Shown here in pieces: positions 17,438 through 25,507 of a DNA stretch of 50,854 nucleotides. The first letter of the stretch is position 1. Every line of letters begins with the position of its first letter. The DNA lies in the NCBI RefSeq assembly GCF_000301075.1, contig NZ_JH932293.1:521349-572202 (forward strand), given 5' to 3'. The position numbers and the translations under genes are program-made. The notes under the pieces were generated by a model. That model was not told the origin of the DNA and ran no database searches. It saw only the letters and a list, made by a program, of their open reading frames with translations. Origin of the DNA: Bergeyella zoohelcum ATCC 43767. GTDB lineage: Bacteria > Bacteroidota > Bacteroidia > Flavobacteriales > Weeksellaceae.

Positions 17438-17465
17438 ACCTCAGCATAATTGCTGAGGTTTTTGT
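17438..17465. terminator. Terminator between rpmA and aat
   Basis: ACCTCAGCA (17438-17446) and TGCTGAGGT (17451-17459) form a perfect 9-bp stem with a 4-nt loop and TTTTTGTG after it. It lies between the convergent rpmA and aat genes and could serve both, though the T-tail favours the plus strand. Confidence 0.8.
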
Positions 17466-17473
17466 GTTTATCT

Positions 17474-18112
17474 TCAGCTGTCATGCAGAAAAGCAAGAAA
17501 ATCTAATTTTGAGATGAAACAAGCCCCCAGACTCTCTAAATGCTCACTATGCACTTGATAGTCAATAAGTGTATATCGGTTTTTATTTCTAGATACAAAA
17601 TTCATGAAGCCCGCTTTAGAGGCATTACTTACTTTACTGAACATGCTTTCTCCGCAAAAAACACTTCTTATTTCTAAACCATAGAATCCACCTACCAGTA
17701 CATTGTCTTGCCACACTTCTATGCTTTTCGCTATTCCTTTTTGGTGTAACTCACAGAAACCTTTGATGAGTTCTTCAGAAATCCAAGTGCCATCTTGTGC
17801 TTTCCGATAAGCGGTTTGGCAGTTTCTCATAACTTCTTCAAAACACTGATTTTCAGTAAATGAGAATGTATTCCTATCCAAAATCTTTCGCATGGATTTG
17901 GAGATTTTCAGTTCGTCAGGAAATAAAACAAAACGAGGATCGGGACTCCACCAAAGAATTTCTTCCCCTGGACTGTACCAAGGGAAAATACCTAAAGAAT
18001 AAGCCTCTAAAAGCCTTTTAGGAGACAAATCTCCTCCCGCAGCAATGAGCCCTTGCATCGGGTGATAATGAAGTGGGTCAGGAAATGGCGTATGTTCTTG
18101 TAGAATAATCAT
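17474..18112 (-). CDS. aat: Leucyl/phenylalanyl-tRNA--protein transferase
   Basis: This enzyme adds Leu or Phe to N-terminal Lys or Arg, marking proteins for the N-end-rule ClpS/ClpAP pathway. The 212-residue protein shows the family blocks GLIAAGGDLSPKRLLEAYSLGIFPWYS, ILWWSPDPRFVLFP, TWISEELIKGFCELH and VGGFYGLEIRSVFCGESMFS in order. It lies downstream of the DUF3127 gene on the same strand, separated by a terminator at 18114-18143. Confidence 0.96.
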   Translation of the reverse strand: MIILQEHTPFPDPLHYHPMQGLIAAGGDLSPKRLLEAYSLGIFPWYSPGEEILWWSPDPRFVLFPDELKISKSMRKILDRNTFSFTENQCFEEVMRNCQTAYRKAQDGTWISEELIKGFCELHQKGIAKSIEVWQDNVLVGGFYGLEIRSVFCGESMFSKVSNASKAGFMNFVSRNKNRYTLIDYQVHSEHLESLGACFISKLDFLAFLHDS

Positions 18113-18113
18113 A

Positions 18114-18143
18114 ATAAAAAAAATCCTACCATAAAGATAGGAT
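18114..18143 (-). terminator. Terminator after the DUF3127 gene
   Basis: On the minus strand ATCCTATC and GGTAGGAT form a stem with one mismatch (18123-18143), followed directly by a run of eight T residues. Confidence 0.7.
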
Positions 18144-18167
18144 ATTGAGGGTTAATTTCAGTTAAGA

Positions 18168-18551
18168 TTAGAATGGTAAGTCATCATCATCATCACCGAA
18201 AACATTTTGATTTTCTGTAGAGGTAGTTTGCGGTGTGTTGTTTTGCTGCGGAGCAGGAGTAGATGGATTAAAATGGGCACCCATTTTTTCTACTCTCCAT
18301 CCTGTAATAGAGTTAAAATATTTCACTTCTCCTTGTGGATTTGTCCATTCTCTTCCTCTAATATTGATGCCTACCTTTACTTCGTCTCCTTCATTGAGGG
18401 TATCTAAGAGTGCAATTTTTTCAGAAAGAAACTCAATATTAATGGGCTGTGGATATTGTTCTTGGGTAAGAAGCACCATTTCTCTTTTTTGAAATCCAGA
18501 CGCAAAAGTTTGAATGTCAAATATTTTCTTTACAGTACCTTGTAATTCCAT
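18168..18551 (-). CDS. DUF3127 protein, OB-fold-like
   Basis: The 127-residue protein matches DUF3127, a Bacteroidetes family with an OB-like fold. MELQGTVKKIF, FQKREMVLLT, PQPINIEFL and the GREWTNPQGEVKYFNSI block are visible. The C-terminal tail is disordered, rich in Gln/Asn/Thr, and ends in DDDDLPF. This acidic tip with a final Phe closely resembles that of single-stranded DNA-binding protein, which docks partner proteins. A role in single-stranded DNA metabolism is therefore plausible but not shown. Confidence 0.82.
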   Translation of the reverse strand: MELQGTVKKIFDIQTFASGFQKREMVLLTQEQYPQPINIEFLSEKIALLDTLNEGDEVKVGINIRGREWTNPQGEVKYFNSITGWRVEKMGAHFNPSTPAPQQNNTPQTTSTENQNVFGDDDDDLPF

Positions 18552-18648
18552 AAATATGCTATTTTAAGATTGTAAAATTACTCATAAGATTTCAAACAAA
18601 AAAACGAAAAAAGGGAAAAATATTTTTTTGAAAAAAATGTAAAAATAT

Positions 18649-18680
18649 TTGGTGGAAATAAAATAAATGGTGTATATTTG
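18649..18680 (+). promoter_or_regulatory. Promoter of the tRNA cluster (TTG-21 nt-TATATTTG)
   Basis: TTG at 18649-18651 and TATATTTG at 18673-18680 are 21 nt apart, a full match to the Bacteroidetes pattern. It lies 34 bp before the first tRNA gene. Confidence 0.7.
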
Positions 18681-18714
18681 CACTCACAAACGAAAAGGGG
18701 TTCTTTTTATAATT

Positions 18715-18796
18715 GCGGATGTGGTGTAATTGGTAGCCACGCCAGACTTAGGATCTGGTGCCGAGAGGCGTGGGGGTTCGAGTCCCTTCATCCGCA
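18715..18796 (+). tRNA. tRNA-Leu (TAG anticodon)
   Basis: The 82-nt gene has acceptor GCGGATG pairing with CATCCGC, an anticodon stem CCAGA/TCTGG around loop CTTAGGA (anticodon TAG), a long variable arm typical of class II tRNA, and a GTTCGAGTC T-loop region. CCA is not encoded. Confidence 0.93.
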
Positions 18797-18801
18797 CAAT
18801 T

Positions 18802-18874
18802 GCGAAAATAGCTCAGTTGGTAGAGCACAACCTTGCCAAGGTTGGGGTCGCGGGTTCGAATCCCGTTTTTCGCT
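18802..18874 (+). tRNA. tRNA-Gly (GCC anticodon)
   Basis: The 73-nt gene has acceptor GCGAAAA pairing with TTTTCGC, D-arm AGCTCAGTTGGTAGAGC, anticodon stem CAACC/GGTTG around TTGCCAA (anticodon GCC), and T-arm GCGGG-TTCGAAT-CCCGT. It starts 6 nt after the first Leu tRNA. CCA is not encoded. Confidence 0.95.
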
Positions 18875-18909
18875 CGAAAGGAAGAAGTGAGTAGCTTCTT
18901 TTTTTTTCT

Positions 18910-18993
18910 GCCCTGGTGGTGGAATTGGTAGACACGCAGGACTTAAAATCCTGTGCTCGCAAGAGCGTACGGGTTCAAGTCCCGTCTGGGGTA
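18910..18993 (+). tRNA. tRNA-Leu (TAA anticodon)
   Basis: The 84-nt gene has acceptor GCCCTGG pairing with CTGGGGT (some G-T pairs), anticodon stem CAGGA/TCCTG around CTTAAAA (anticodon TAA), a variable arm GCTCGCAAGAGC and T-arm ACGGG-TTCAAGT-CCCGT. It is the third tRNA of the cluster. CCA is not encoded. Confidence 0.93.
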
Positions 18994-19175
18994 CACTTAA
19001 CACTGTTAATCTTATGATTTTCAGTGTTTTTTTTTATTTCTATATGTTTCTATTTAGTGATGCAGGTAGGAGTAGGCATAGGGAAATCCAGTGAGGAAAT
19101 ATTGATTGAAAATCTATAAAAGCACCACTTCATTAAGCTTGTTGGTTTTTTCTTATGTATTCATAAATAAAAAAA

Positions 19176-19202
19176 GGGAACAAAATGAGTTTATTTGTTC
19201 CC
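19176..19202 (-). terminator. Terminator after the two membrane protein genes
   Basis: GGGAACAAA (19176-19184) and TTTGTTCCC (19194-19202) pair perfectly over a 9-nt loop. On the minus strand a run of seven T residues follows. The remainder of 19004-19277 shows nothing recognisable. Confidence 0.75.
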
Positions 19203-19277
19203 CTCTATATATGCTTTTACTGTATAAATAGAGGCATTTCCTAGACAGTAAATACCTCCTTAAGTGAATCATTAAAA

Positions 19278-20021
19278 TTATTTCATTACAGGGATACCTC
19301 TTTTAGCAATATACACAGTGTAAGCCGTTGCATAAAAGAACATTCCTGTAGCTATGATACCTATTCCGCAAAGTAGGACTCCTGCTAAAGATACAAATAG
19401 AGCCGCCACAGAAACTCCCAGTACGGTTCCATAATTTTCTTTTGCTAAATTAAAACTACTTTTTAAAGCTTCAAAAGGAGATTGTTTTTCAAATAGTACA
19501 AAACAAAAAGCAGTATATACCAGTGGTAATACTAAGAAGATAGGGAATATGCATAGCATTAATGCGACTAAAGATATAATCCAAGTCATAATTCCTAAAA
19601 TGATATAGGATACGATGTTTTTGTATCCAATGAACATATCGCTGAAAGTAATAGTTTGTTCGGTTTTTCCTTTATGCATAAGATAAGCAGATGCTACATA
19701 TAATGGCTGTAAAAGAAGAGAAAAAAGCATAGAAATCCCTAAAAATGTAGTATATCCAGGAGCATCCACCATGGCTGTAAATGGATCCATACGACCCGCA
19801 TTTTTCATTATATACTCCTGAGCTGCTACAGCATCATAGCCTGAAATCAGTTGGGAGATGAAAGAGGAGGCGTAAGAAAGCACTATCATCATCAGGAGTA
19901 ACCCAATCTGCCATCCGATGACTTTTTTATAATTTTCATACGAAGCATTAAAAATTTCGCTGAATCCCATCATAGGTCTTTCATGAGTGGAAGTGGTAGG
20001 TGTAGTAAAGTTGTTATCCAT
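19278..20021 (-). CDS. Multi-pass membrane protein, unknown function
   Basis: The 247-residue protein begins with a polar N-terminus (about 1-35, Thr/Pro-rich), then GFSEIFNASYENYKKVIGW before a first helix. About six membrane helices follow (near 38-58, 93-113, 130-160, 160-180 and 205-240). The FALLEKQSPFEALKSS-like segment before the final helices (FEKQSPFEALKSSFNLAKEN) recurs in the next gene as a related block, so the two may be distant paralogues. No function is recognised. It has its own -7 box at 20041-20048 and probably also reads through from the neighbour. Confidence 0.7.
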   Translation of the reverse strand: MDNNFTTPTTSTHERPMMGFSEIFNASYENYKKVIGWQIGLLLMMIVLSYASSFISQLISGYDAVAAQEYIMKNAGRMDPFTAMVDAPGYTTFLGISMLFSLLLQPLYVASAYLMHKGKTEQTITFSDMFIGYKNIVSYIILGIMTWIISLVALMLCIFPIFLVLPLVYTAFCFVLFEKQSPFEALKSSFNLAKENYGTVLGVSVAALFVSLAGVLLCGIGIIATGMFFYATAYTVYIAKRGIPVMK

Positions 20022-20040
20022 AATTTTATTTATTTTAACT

Positions 20041-20048
20041 CAAAAATA
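20041..20048 (-). promoter_or_regulatory. -7 box (TATTTTTG) before the 247-residue membrane protein gene
   Basis: A perfect TAnnTTTG on the minus strand, 19 nt before the ATG at 20021. Confidence 0.45.
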
Positions 20049-20077
20049 CATATTTTTTCTCAGAGGCAGCATTATAC

Positions 20078-20800
20078 TCAATCTTTTGTAGTAAAATAAT
20101 TATTGTATAAAGCGAAAACGATTGCATTAGAAAATCCAAAGAATAAAGGAATCCCGAAAAAACTAAAAATCCCGATGTACTTGATGATGAGCCCTATTAC
20201 TAAAACTACCATAATATCTACAAAATGCTTTCGTAATGTTTTAATGGTGAGCCCTATTCCCTCTATGATTCGAATATTTTTAAAAAACATGAGTGGTGCT
20301 ACAAATAGGGTTATTAGCCACCATATCGGTGCTAAAATAAGCGTATTCATGGCAATATTAAAGGTAAGTATCCAAAATAAAAAATAAGAGCCTAAGGCAA
20401 AAAAGTTTCTTCCTCGGTAGCCAGTAAACAGGTCAGAGAGAGATACGGGTTCTGCCAATTGAATTTTTCTAAAAATAGCGAAAAGTCCCAAATTGAGGGG
20501 AAATAGAAAACATGAAACACCAATCATCGCCCAAGAAAAAGAAGGTGCATTAGGATGTGTAGCAATGAATTTTTGCATTTCTTCAAAGCGTTTTCCTTGG
20601 TCTATACTTTCATTTTGGGATATTTCAAAAAATCCTTTGGAAAGTTCATAATAATCCATGAGATAGAAAAAGCAGGTAATCAATAAAGAAATGAAAAGAA
20701 TGCTGTAAAGAATTTGGTATAGGAGACTTTTTTTCCAAAAATAAAAAGCCATTCTGAGTACATTGGCTACAGATTCGTTTTTTTCATTAAATACAGTCAT
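20078..20800 (-). CDS. Multi-pass membrane protein, distant relative of its neighbour
   Basis: The 240-residue protein has an N-terminal cytosolic segment (about 1-25), a helix at about 28-50, a loop rich in Glu/Gln (about 58-90), and four or five further helices. EPVSLSDLFTGYRGRNFF (about 115-132) parallels QTITFSDMFIGYKNIVSY in the neighbouring protein, which supports common ancestry. Function is unknown. It is 56 bp upstream of the neighbour on the same strand and divergent from pabB. Confidence 0.7.
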   Translation of the reverse strand: MTVFNEKNESVANVLRMAFYFWKKSLLYQILYSILFISLLITCFFYLMDYYELSKGFFEISQNESIDQGKRFEEMQKFIATHPNAPSFSWAMIGVSCFLFPLNLGLFAIFRKIQLAEPVSLSDLFTGYRGRNFFALGSYFLFWILTFNIAMNTLILAPIWWLITLFVAPLMFFKNIRIIEGIGLTIKTLRKHFVDIMVVLVIGLIIKYIGIFSFFGIPLFFGFSNAIVFALYNNYFTTKD

Positions 20801-20816
20801 TCTTAATTATTTTTCA

Positions 20817-20824
20817 CAAAAATA
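20817..20824 (-). promoter_or_regulatory. -7 box (TATTTTTG) of the 240-residue membrane protein gene
   Basis: A perfect TAnnTTTG on the minus strand, 16 nt before the ATG at 20800. It is 33 bp from the divergent pabB box. Confidence 0.45.
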
Positions 20825-20857
20825 AGAGATTTTTTCGGCTTTTATGCTTTCATTGGT

Positions 20858-20865
20858 TATTTTTG
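20858..20865 (+). promoter_or_regulatory. -7 box (TATTTTTG) of pabB
   Basis: A perfect TAnnTTTG followed by CTTT and the ATG at 20870. The 4-nt gap predicts a leaderless mRNA, as for dnaB and xrtF. Confidence 0.5.
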
Positions 20866-20869
20866 CTTT

Positions 20870-21850
20870 ATGGTAATATCGGCAGATAAGGCATTTGAAA
20901 AAATGGATGCACTCTCTTTACAGGGGAAATCTTTCTTTTTTATGCTGGATTTTTTAGTAGAAAACGCCGTAGTAGTGGAAGAAAAAGATTTTGGAAATGA
21001 AGAAATTCAGTTTTCTTTTCCGAATAGTAATCTTTCTTGTTCACAGAGCGTTAGTGATGCTCCTTTTGAGCTTTTAGCTTTTCCTGAAGGGATAGCGACT
21101 TATGAGAAGGGGTTTAGGCATATTCAGGAAAATTTATACTTAGGTAATTCTTATCTTGCCAACTATACTTGTAAAACACCGATTCAAACTTCGTGGTCTA
21201 TTCAGGAAATTTTTAAATATTCTCAGGCCAAATACAAAATAAAATTTAGAGATGATTTTGTATGTTTTTCCCCAGAAACTTTTATTGAGATAAAGGAAAA
21301 CCGAATTGCTACCCATCCTATGAAAGGGACAATAGATGCCACGCTCCCGAATGCTGAGTATATCTTAAAAAATGACGAAAAGGAAAAGGCAGAACATTAT
21401 ACCGTAGTGGATTTACTGAGAAATGACCTTAGCCAAGTGGCTCAAAAAGTACGCGTAAAAGAATTTCAGAGAATAGATAGCATAAAGACTCATCGTGGAG
21501 AGCTTCTGGGGATGAGTTCTGAAATAGAAGGAATGGTAAAGAAAAATTATCAAAACAAAGTGGGTACTATACTTAAAACCTTGTTGCCTGCAGGCTCTAT
21601 TTTGGGGGCACCTAAGCCTAAAACATTGGAAATCATATTGGAATCAGAGCGGTTTCCGAGGAGATGGTACACGGGAGTAGCGGGGTATTTTGATGGCAAA
21701 AATTTAGATTCTTGTGTGATGATTCGGTTTGTGGAAAAAGAGAATGACCAATTTTTCTTCCGAAGTGGCGGAGGAATTACCCACAAAAGTAATGTCCATG
21801 ATGAATACCAAGAAATGAGGAACAAAATTTATATTCCCAAGGTCTTTTAA
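20870..21850 (+). CDS. pabB: Aminodeoxychorismate synthase component I
   Basis: PabB joins chorismate with ammonia to give 4-amino-4-deoxychorismate for folate. The 326-residue protein is a chorismate-binding domain with little N-terminal extension. ATHPMKGTIDA (about 146-156), HYTVVDLLRNDLSQVA, LLPAGSILGAPKPKTLEII and WYTGVAGYFD are the conserved active-site blocks, and FFRSGGGITHKSNV is the C-terminal signature. The pabC gene follows on the same strand, which fixes the pathway. Confidence 0.92.
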   Translation: MVISADKAFEKMDALSLQGKSFFFMLDFLVENAVVVEEKDFGNEEIQFSFPNSNLSCSQSVSDAPFELLAFPEGIATYEKGFRHIQENLYLGNSYLANYTCKTPIQTSWSIQEIFKYSQAKYKIKFRDDFVCFSPETFIEIKENRIATHPMKGTIDATLPNAEYILKNDEKEKAEHYTVVDLLRNDLSQVAQKVRVKEFQRIDSIKTHRGELLGMSSEIEGMVKKNYQNKVGTILKTLLPAGSILGAPKPKTLEIILESERFPRRWYTGVAGYFDGKNLDSCVMIRFVEKENDQFFFRSGGGITHKSNVHDEYQEMRNKIYIPKVF

Positions 21851-21918
21851 TTCTCCAAAAAAAAGGGAGTGAGGTGTGGGAAGTACAGGTGAAATACCCC
21901 TATTTCTACTTAAAAAAT

Positions 21919-22521
21919 ATGAAAAAAAAAATTCGTTTTATAGAAAGCATTCGGGTGGAGGATAATGTACCGAAATTGTTAGATTGGCATCAAAAAAGGG
22001 TAAATGAAACCCTCCGTTTTCATGGAATGGAAAATCATATACATCTAGAAAAACTTTTCCTCCAGTCTGATTTTCAAGGGAAAGGTGTGTATAAATGGCG
22101 AGTGGTTTATGATGAAAAGGGCGTTTGTTCTTCAGCGTTTCAGCAATATTTTCCTAAAAAAATCACTCGGTTCAGAACTGTAGATGCTTCTGGTTTTAGA
22201 TATCCGTTTAAATATGAAGACCGACATTTTTTGGAACAGCGAAGTAAAGCCTCTTATGAAGATTTCATTTTTTTGGATAAAAATCATATTACAGATTCCT
22301 CTTTTAGCAATCTTGTTTTTTACGATGGTAAAGCGTGGTTTACGCCTAAAACTTTCCTGCTGAATGGGGTACAGAGGCAGTTTTTATTAGCAACGGAAAG
22401 GATTTTTGAAAGCTCCATTACGGTAGAGCATCTTTCTGCGTTTACCCATTTTAAACTTATTAATGCCATGCTTCCTTTAGAAGAAGCCACTGCCTATGAA
22501 ATAGGGCAAATTATTTTATAG
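21919..22521 (+). CDS. pabC: Aminotransferase class IV, aminodeoxychorismate lyase
   Basis: The ATG at 21919 (MKKKIRFIESI) starts the class IV domain; an upstream in-frame Met at 21874 would add 15 unlike residues. The 200-residue protein is short for the family. The RSKASYEDFIFLDKN segment includes a likely PLP-binding Lys, and ITDSSFSNLVFYDGKAWFTPK is the cofactor-binding block. With pabB next to it, removal of pyruvate to give 4-aminobenzoate is the likely step. Its end overlaps the convergent DUF3078 gene by 6 bp. Confidence 0.85.
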   Translation: MKKKIRFIESIRVEDNVPKLLDWHQKRVNETLRFHGMENHIHLEKLFLQSDFQGKGVYKWRVVYDEKGVCSSAFQQYFPKKITRFRTVDASGFRYPFKYEDRHFLEQRSKASYEDFIFLDKNHITDSSFSNLVFYDGKAWFTPKTFLLNGVQRQFLLATERIFESSITVEHLSAFTHFKLINAMLPLEEATAYEIGQIIL

Positions 22522-23547
22522 TTTCCATGCTCTATTGTGTTTGTGTTCAGAGCGCTTTACTCCATTGCTTACATTAAAAGTAAATCCTATGCCCAGCGTT
22601 TGTCTCAATTGTGTTTTTCTAATTTGGTTATGGTCATAGATCACATTGGCTACCACGGAGGCAGAAATCACTTTGTTCACTTTAAAATCAAGTGTGCCTA
22701 GATAATTAATGACCATTCTTTCGGGATTTTCTAGATAATTAGAGAAAGCAGAGAAATTATTAGTAAAATAGGTGTTTTCCATGATTTTTTGTTTGTAATA
22801 GATATTGGCAAGCATCCCCAGCTGGAAGAGCATAAAGTCTCCATCATTACTCAAACCGAAATTACCAGCGTATTGTAAACTAGGTTCTAATACGAAGGTA
22901 AAACGGGCATTACTAGGGTAGAGATTAAAAGAGAAGTTGGGAGATGGTTTATAGGTAACCCCTATCCCCAGATTCAGATAGCCTGGTGCCATAAAAAGGG
23001 AAATCCTTTTGCCCTCCGTATGATATACATCACTTTTAATAGGATTTTTATTGTCATAGTCATAACCTGCAGAAAATTGTGAAATAATACCTGCTCCTGC
23101 ACTTAGGAACCAATGTTTAGAAAATTTTCTTCCGTAATTGGTAGAAAAATTAATCACATCTTGTGTTTTTCGGATGCTTAATCCCTGTGTTTTAGATTGT
23201 CCGTAGCCTAAGATGATGATATTTTCCCATAAGTTCTTTTCGTCTTCATAGGTAAAATTATAGCTTACCGCTGCTATCCATCCTATATTATTAGACCCTC
23301 CCGCAGCCCAGTTGGAAAACGAAGCCTGATTGAGTGTTAAAGCGTTTTGTCCTGAAATAGACCAATGTCTTACTGTATCTTTTTTGGGTGCCTCTGTTTT
23401 GTGTTGTAATATGGAGTCTATTTTTTTGATGAATAGGCTGTCTTTTGTACCTGTGATGGTATCATTTTTTACATGTAAAGAATCGGTTTGCCCGAAGGTA
23501 AAAGTTCCCCATAAAATAAAAAAGATGAATATGTATGTTTTTTGCAT
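22516..23547 (-). CDS. DUF3078 outer-membrane protein
   Basis: I choose the ATG at 23547 (MQKTYIFIFF...) since a -7 box at 23566-23573 lies inside the longer frame. The 343-residue product has a signal peptide (about 3-18, cleavage near FTFG-Q), a short Lys/Asp/Thr-rich linker, and then DUF3078, recognised by QNALTLNQASFSNWAAGGSN and alternating beta-strands to the C-terminus. Members are predicted outer-membrane barrels of Bacteroidetes with no known function. Confidence 0.85.
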   Translation of the reverse strand: MQKTYIFIFFILWGTFTFGQTDSLHVKNDTITGTKDSLFIKKIDSILQHKTEAPKKDTVRHWSISGQNALTLNQASFSNWAAGGSNNIGWIAAVSYNFTYEDEKNLWENIIILGYGQSKTQGLSIRKTQDVINFSTNYGRKFSKHWFLSAGAGIISQFSAGYDYDNKNPIKSDVYHTEGKRISLFMAPGYLNLGIGVTYKPSPNFSFNLYPSNARFTFVLEPSLQYAGNFGLSNDGDFMLFQLGMLANIYYKQKIMENTYFTNNFSAFSNYLENPERMVINYLGTLDFKVNKVISASVVANVIYDHNQIRKTQLRQTLGIGFTFNVSNGVKRSEHKHNRAWKL

Positions 23548-23565
23548 TTTTTTATTGTTTTGAAG

Positions 23566-23573
23566 CAAATTTA
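23566..23573 (-). promoter_or_regulatory. -7 box (TAAATTTG) of the DUF3078 gene
   Basis: A perfect TAnnTTTG on the minus strand, 18 nt before the ATG at 23547. Confidence 0.5.
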
Positions 23574-23772
23574 TACGCAAATTTAGTTAATCTCTTTAAA
23601 ATAATGAAAATATAGCGATGCAAAAGCGGTTTGATTTTCCCTAGGGAGAGGAAAAATCGAGTAGCTATTCGTTTTGGATTTTTGGTGATGGGGTTCTAAT
23701 TTCCAATATCTGGTTTCTAAAATTATTGTACGCTATACAAGTAGATAAAATCATTCATCATATTTGATATAT

Positions 23773-23940
23773 CATTTCTGCATGTTGCTGGTCCATTTCT
23801 GCATGTTGCTGATTAATTTCTGCGTGTTGCTGGTCCATTTCTGCACCTTGCTGATTCATTTCTGTATGTTGCTAGTCCATTTCTGCATATTGCTGATTGA
23901 TTTCTGCGTGTTGCTGGTTCATTTCTGCATGTTGCTGATT
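23773..23940. repeat. Eight tandem 21-bp repeats with a 42-bp higher order
   Basis: Eight contiguous 21-bp units of consensus CATTTCTGCATGTTGCTGATT fill 23773-23940 exactly. The last three bases alternate between GTC/GTT and ATT, giving a 42-bp dimer pattern. On the minus strand the units read as heptads NQQHAEM, DQQHAEI and the like, broken by one TAG in unit 5 (23857-23877). On the plus strand they read HFCMLLV/I without a stop. An ATG at 23782 opens a 53-residue frame ending in TAA at 23941-23943. The surrounding 23581-24085 holds no other gene that I can support. Confidence 0.9.
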
Positions 23941-24085
23941 TAAAAAAAATTATTTGTTTTTAATTGTTAGCGAACAGTTTTCTCCTCTCTCATGAGTCAT
24001 TGTACTTTGTACATTATAGAATGATTCAAAATGGTATTAATTAGACATAAGTAAGAAATGTTTATTTTTACCAAAAATTTGTTGA

Positions 24086-25498
24086 ATGATTTTGAGTAGA
24101 ATTTGGAGTGCGTTCATCATTGTAGCTATTTTGGTGGCTACGGTAAAGTTTATCTTTCTTCCAGAATATGGTACTATCTATAATGATATGGTAGTAGGAA
24201 AGGGCGGGGATACCATTCATCTTGCCCAGCAACCCATTGTGCATTATTCTGGAGATGTGAAAGAAGCATTGCTCAAAGAAAATTTTTATAAAGACGGGGC
24301 ATTGAGGTATTCTTTTAATCCTGAAACACAAGAGGTAAAGGAATACAGAATTCAGGCAACGGACGGGGTGATAGAAACGGCAAATACAGCGGTAACCATA
24401 TGTCTTAAGCTCATAGGTATTATGGCATTATTCTTAGGATTTATGAGCATTGCTGAAAAGGCGGGAGGCATACAGTTTCTTTCTAGGATGATTCAGCCAT
24501 TTTTTACTAAGCTTTTTCCAGAAGTGCCTAAAAATCATCCTTCTTATGGACATATGATGCTGAATTTTTCTGCAAACCTTTTAGGCCTGGACAATGCCGC
24601 TACGCCTTTCGGGCTGAAAGCGATGGAGAGCTTACAAACACTCAATCCTTCTAAAACCACAGCGTCTAATCCTCAGCTGATGTTCCTCTGTCTTCATGCC
24701 AGTGGGCTTACGCTGGTTCCTGTTTCCATCATCGCCATTCGTTCTAGTATGGGGGCTGAAAATCCTACGGATATTTTCCTGCCGTGTCTTATTGCTACTT
24801 TTATGGCAACTATGGCTTCTATGGTGATCGTCTCCATCAAACAAAAAATTAACCTATTCCAGCCGATGATTTTGCTTTATGTGGGAGGAATTTCCGCATT
24901 GATAGGGTTATTAGTGGTATTTTTGGTTCGATTAAATCAAGAGGAACTGGCAGGTTTTTCTAAGGTGTTTAGCAATGGGCTGATATTGCTGATTTTTATT
25001 GGCATCGTCCTTGGAGGAATGTACAAAAAAGTGAATATCTTTGAAGCCTTTGTGGAAGGAGCAAAAGAAGGCTTTACCACTTCGGTGAAGATTATTCCTT
25101 ACCTTGTGGGGATGCTTATCGCTATTTCTCTGTTAAGGACTTCGGGGGTTTTTGAAGTGATTATTGATGGGATGAAATACATTGCACAGATGGCTGCTTT
25201 AGATACTCGTTTTGTAGATGGGCTTCCTACGGCACTTATTAAGCCACTTTCGGGTTCTGGAGCCAGAGGAATGATGGTGGATACCATGGCTACTTTTGGT
25301 CCCGATAGTTTTCCGTCTCGTTTGGCAGGGATTTTACAAGGAAGTTCAGATACTACTTTTTATGTTATAGCGGTTTATTTCGGGGCAGTGGGTATTTCCA
25401 ATACTCGTTATGCGGTAGGTGCTATGCTTTTGGCAGATTTGGTGGGAATTATTACGGCTATTTCATTGGCTTATTTATTTTTTGGTTCAACTTTATAA
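24086..25498 (+). CDS. Nucleoside recognition (Gate) domain membrane protein, SpmA/SpmB-like fusion
   Basis: The 470-residue protein has about ten membrane helices and two Gate-type halves, matching SpmA and SpmB joined in one chain. N-LLGLDNAATPFGLKAM (about 160-177) is the SpmA signature. GSGARGMMVDTM (about 390-401) and the GSSDTTFYVIAVYFGAVG block are the SpmB signature. Between helix 1 and 2 lies a periplasmic insert of about 80 residues. In sporulating bacteria Spm proteins affect spore-core dehydration; in Bacteroidetes the substrate is unknown. The next gene starts 9 nt later. Confidence 0.88.
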   Translation: MILSRIWSAFIIVAILVATVKFIFLPEYGTIYNDMVVGKGGDTIHLAQQPIVHYSGDVKEALLKENFYKDGALRYSFNPETQEVKEYRIQATDGVIETANTAVTICLKLIGIMALFLGFMSIAEKAGGIQFLSRMIQPFFTKLFPEVPKNHPSYGHMMLNFSANLLGLDNAATPFGLKAMESLQTLNPSKTTASNPQLMFLCLHASGLTLVPVSIIAIRSSMGAENPTDIFLPCLIATFMATMASMVIVSIKQKINLFQPMILLYVGGISALIGLLVVFLVRLNQEELAGFSKVFSNGLILLIFIGIVLGGMYKKVNIFEAFVEGAKEGFTTSVKIIPYLVGMLIAISLLRTSGVFEVIIDGMKYIAQMAALDTRFVDGLPTALIKPLSGSGARGMMVDTMATFGPDSFPSRLAGILQGSSDTTFYVIAVYFGAVGISNTRYAVGAMLLADLVGIITAISLAYLFFGSTL

Positions 25499-25507
25499 TA
25501 TCAGAAT

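Noticed and set aside
18678-19003. Open frames across the tRNA genes on both strands
   Set aside because: They cover three clear tRNA genes and have no protein-like features.
23773-23940. CRISPR array
   Set aside because: The 21-bp units are contiguous with no unique spacers, and no cas genes lie nearby.
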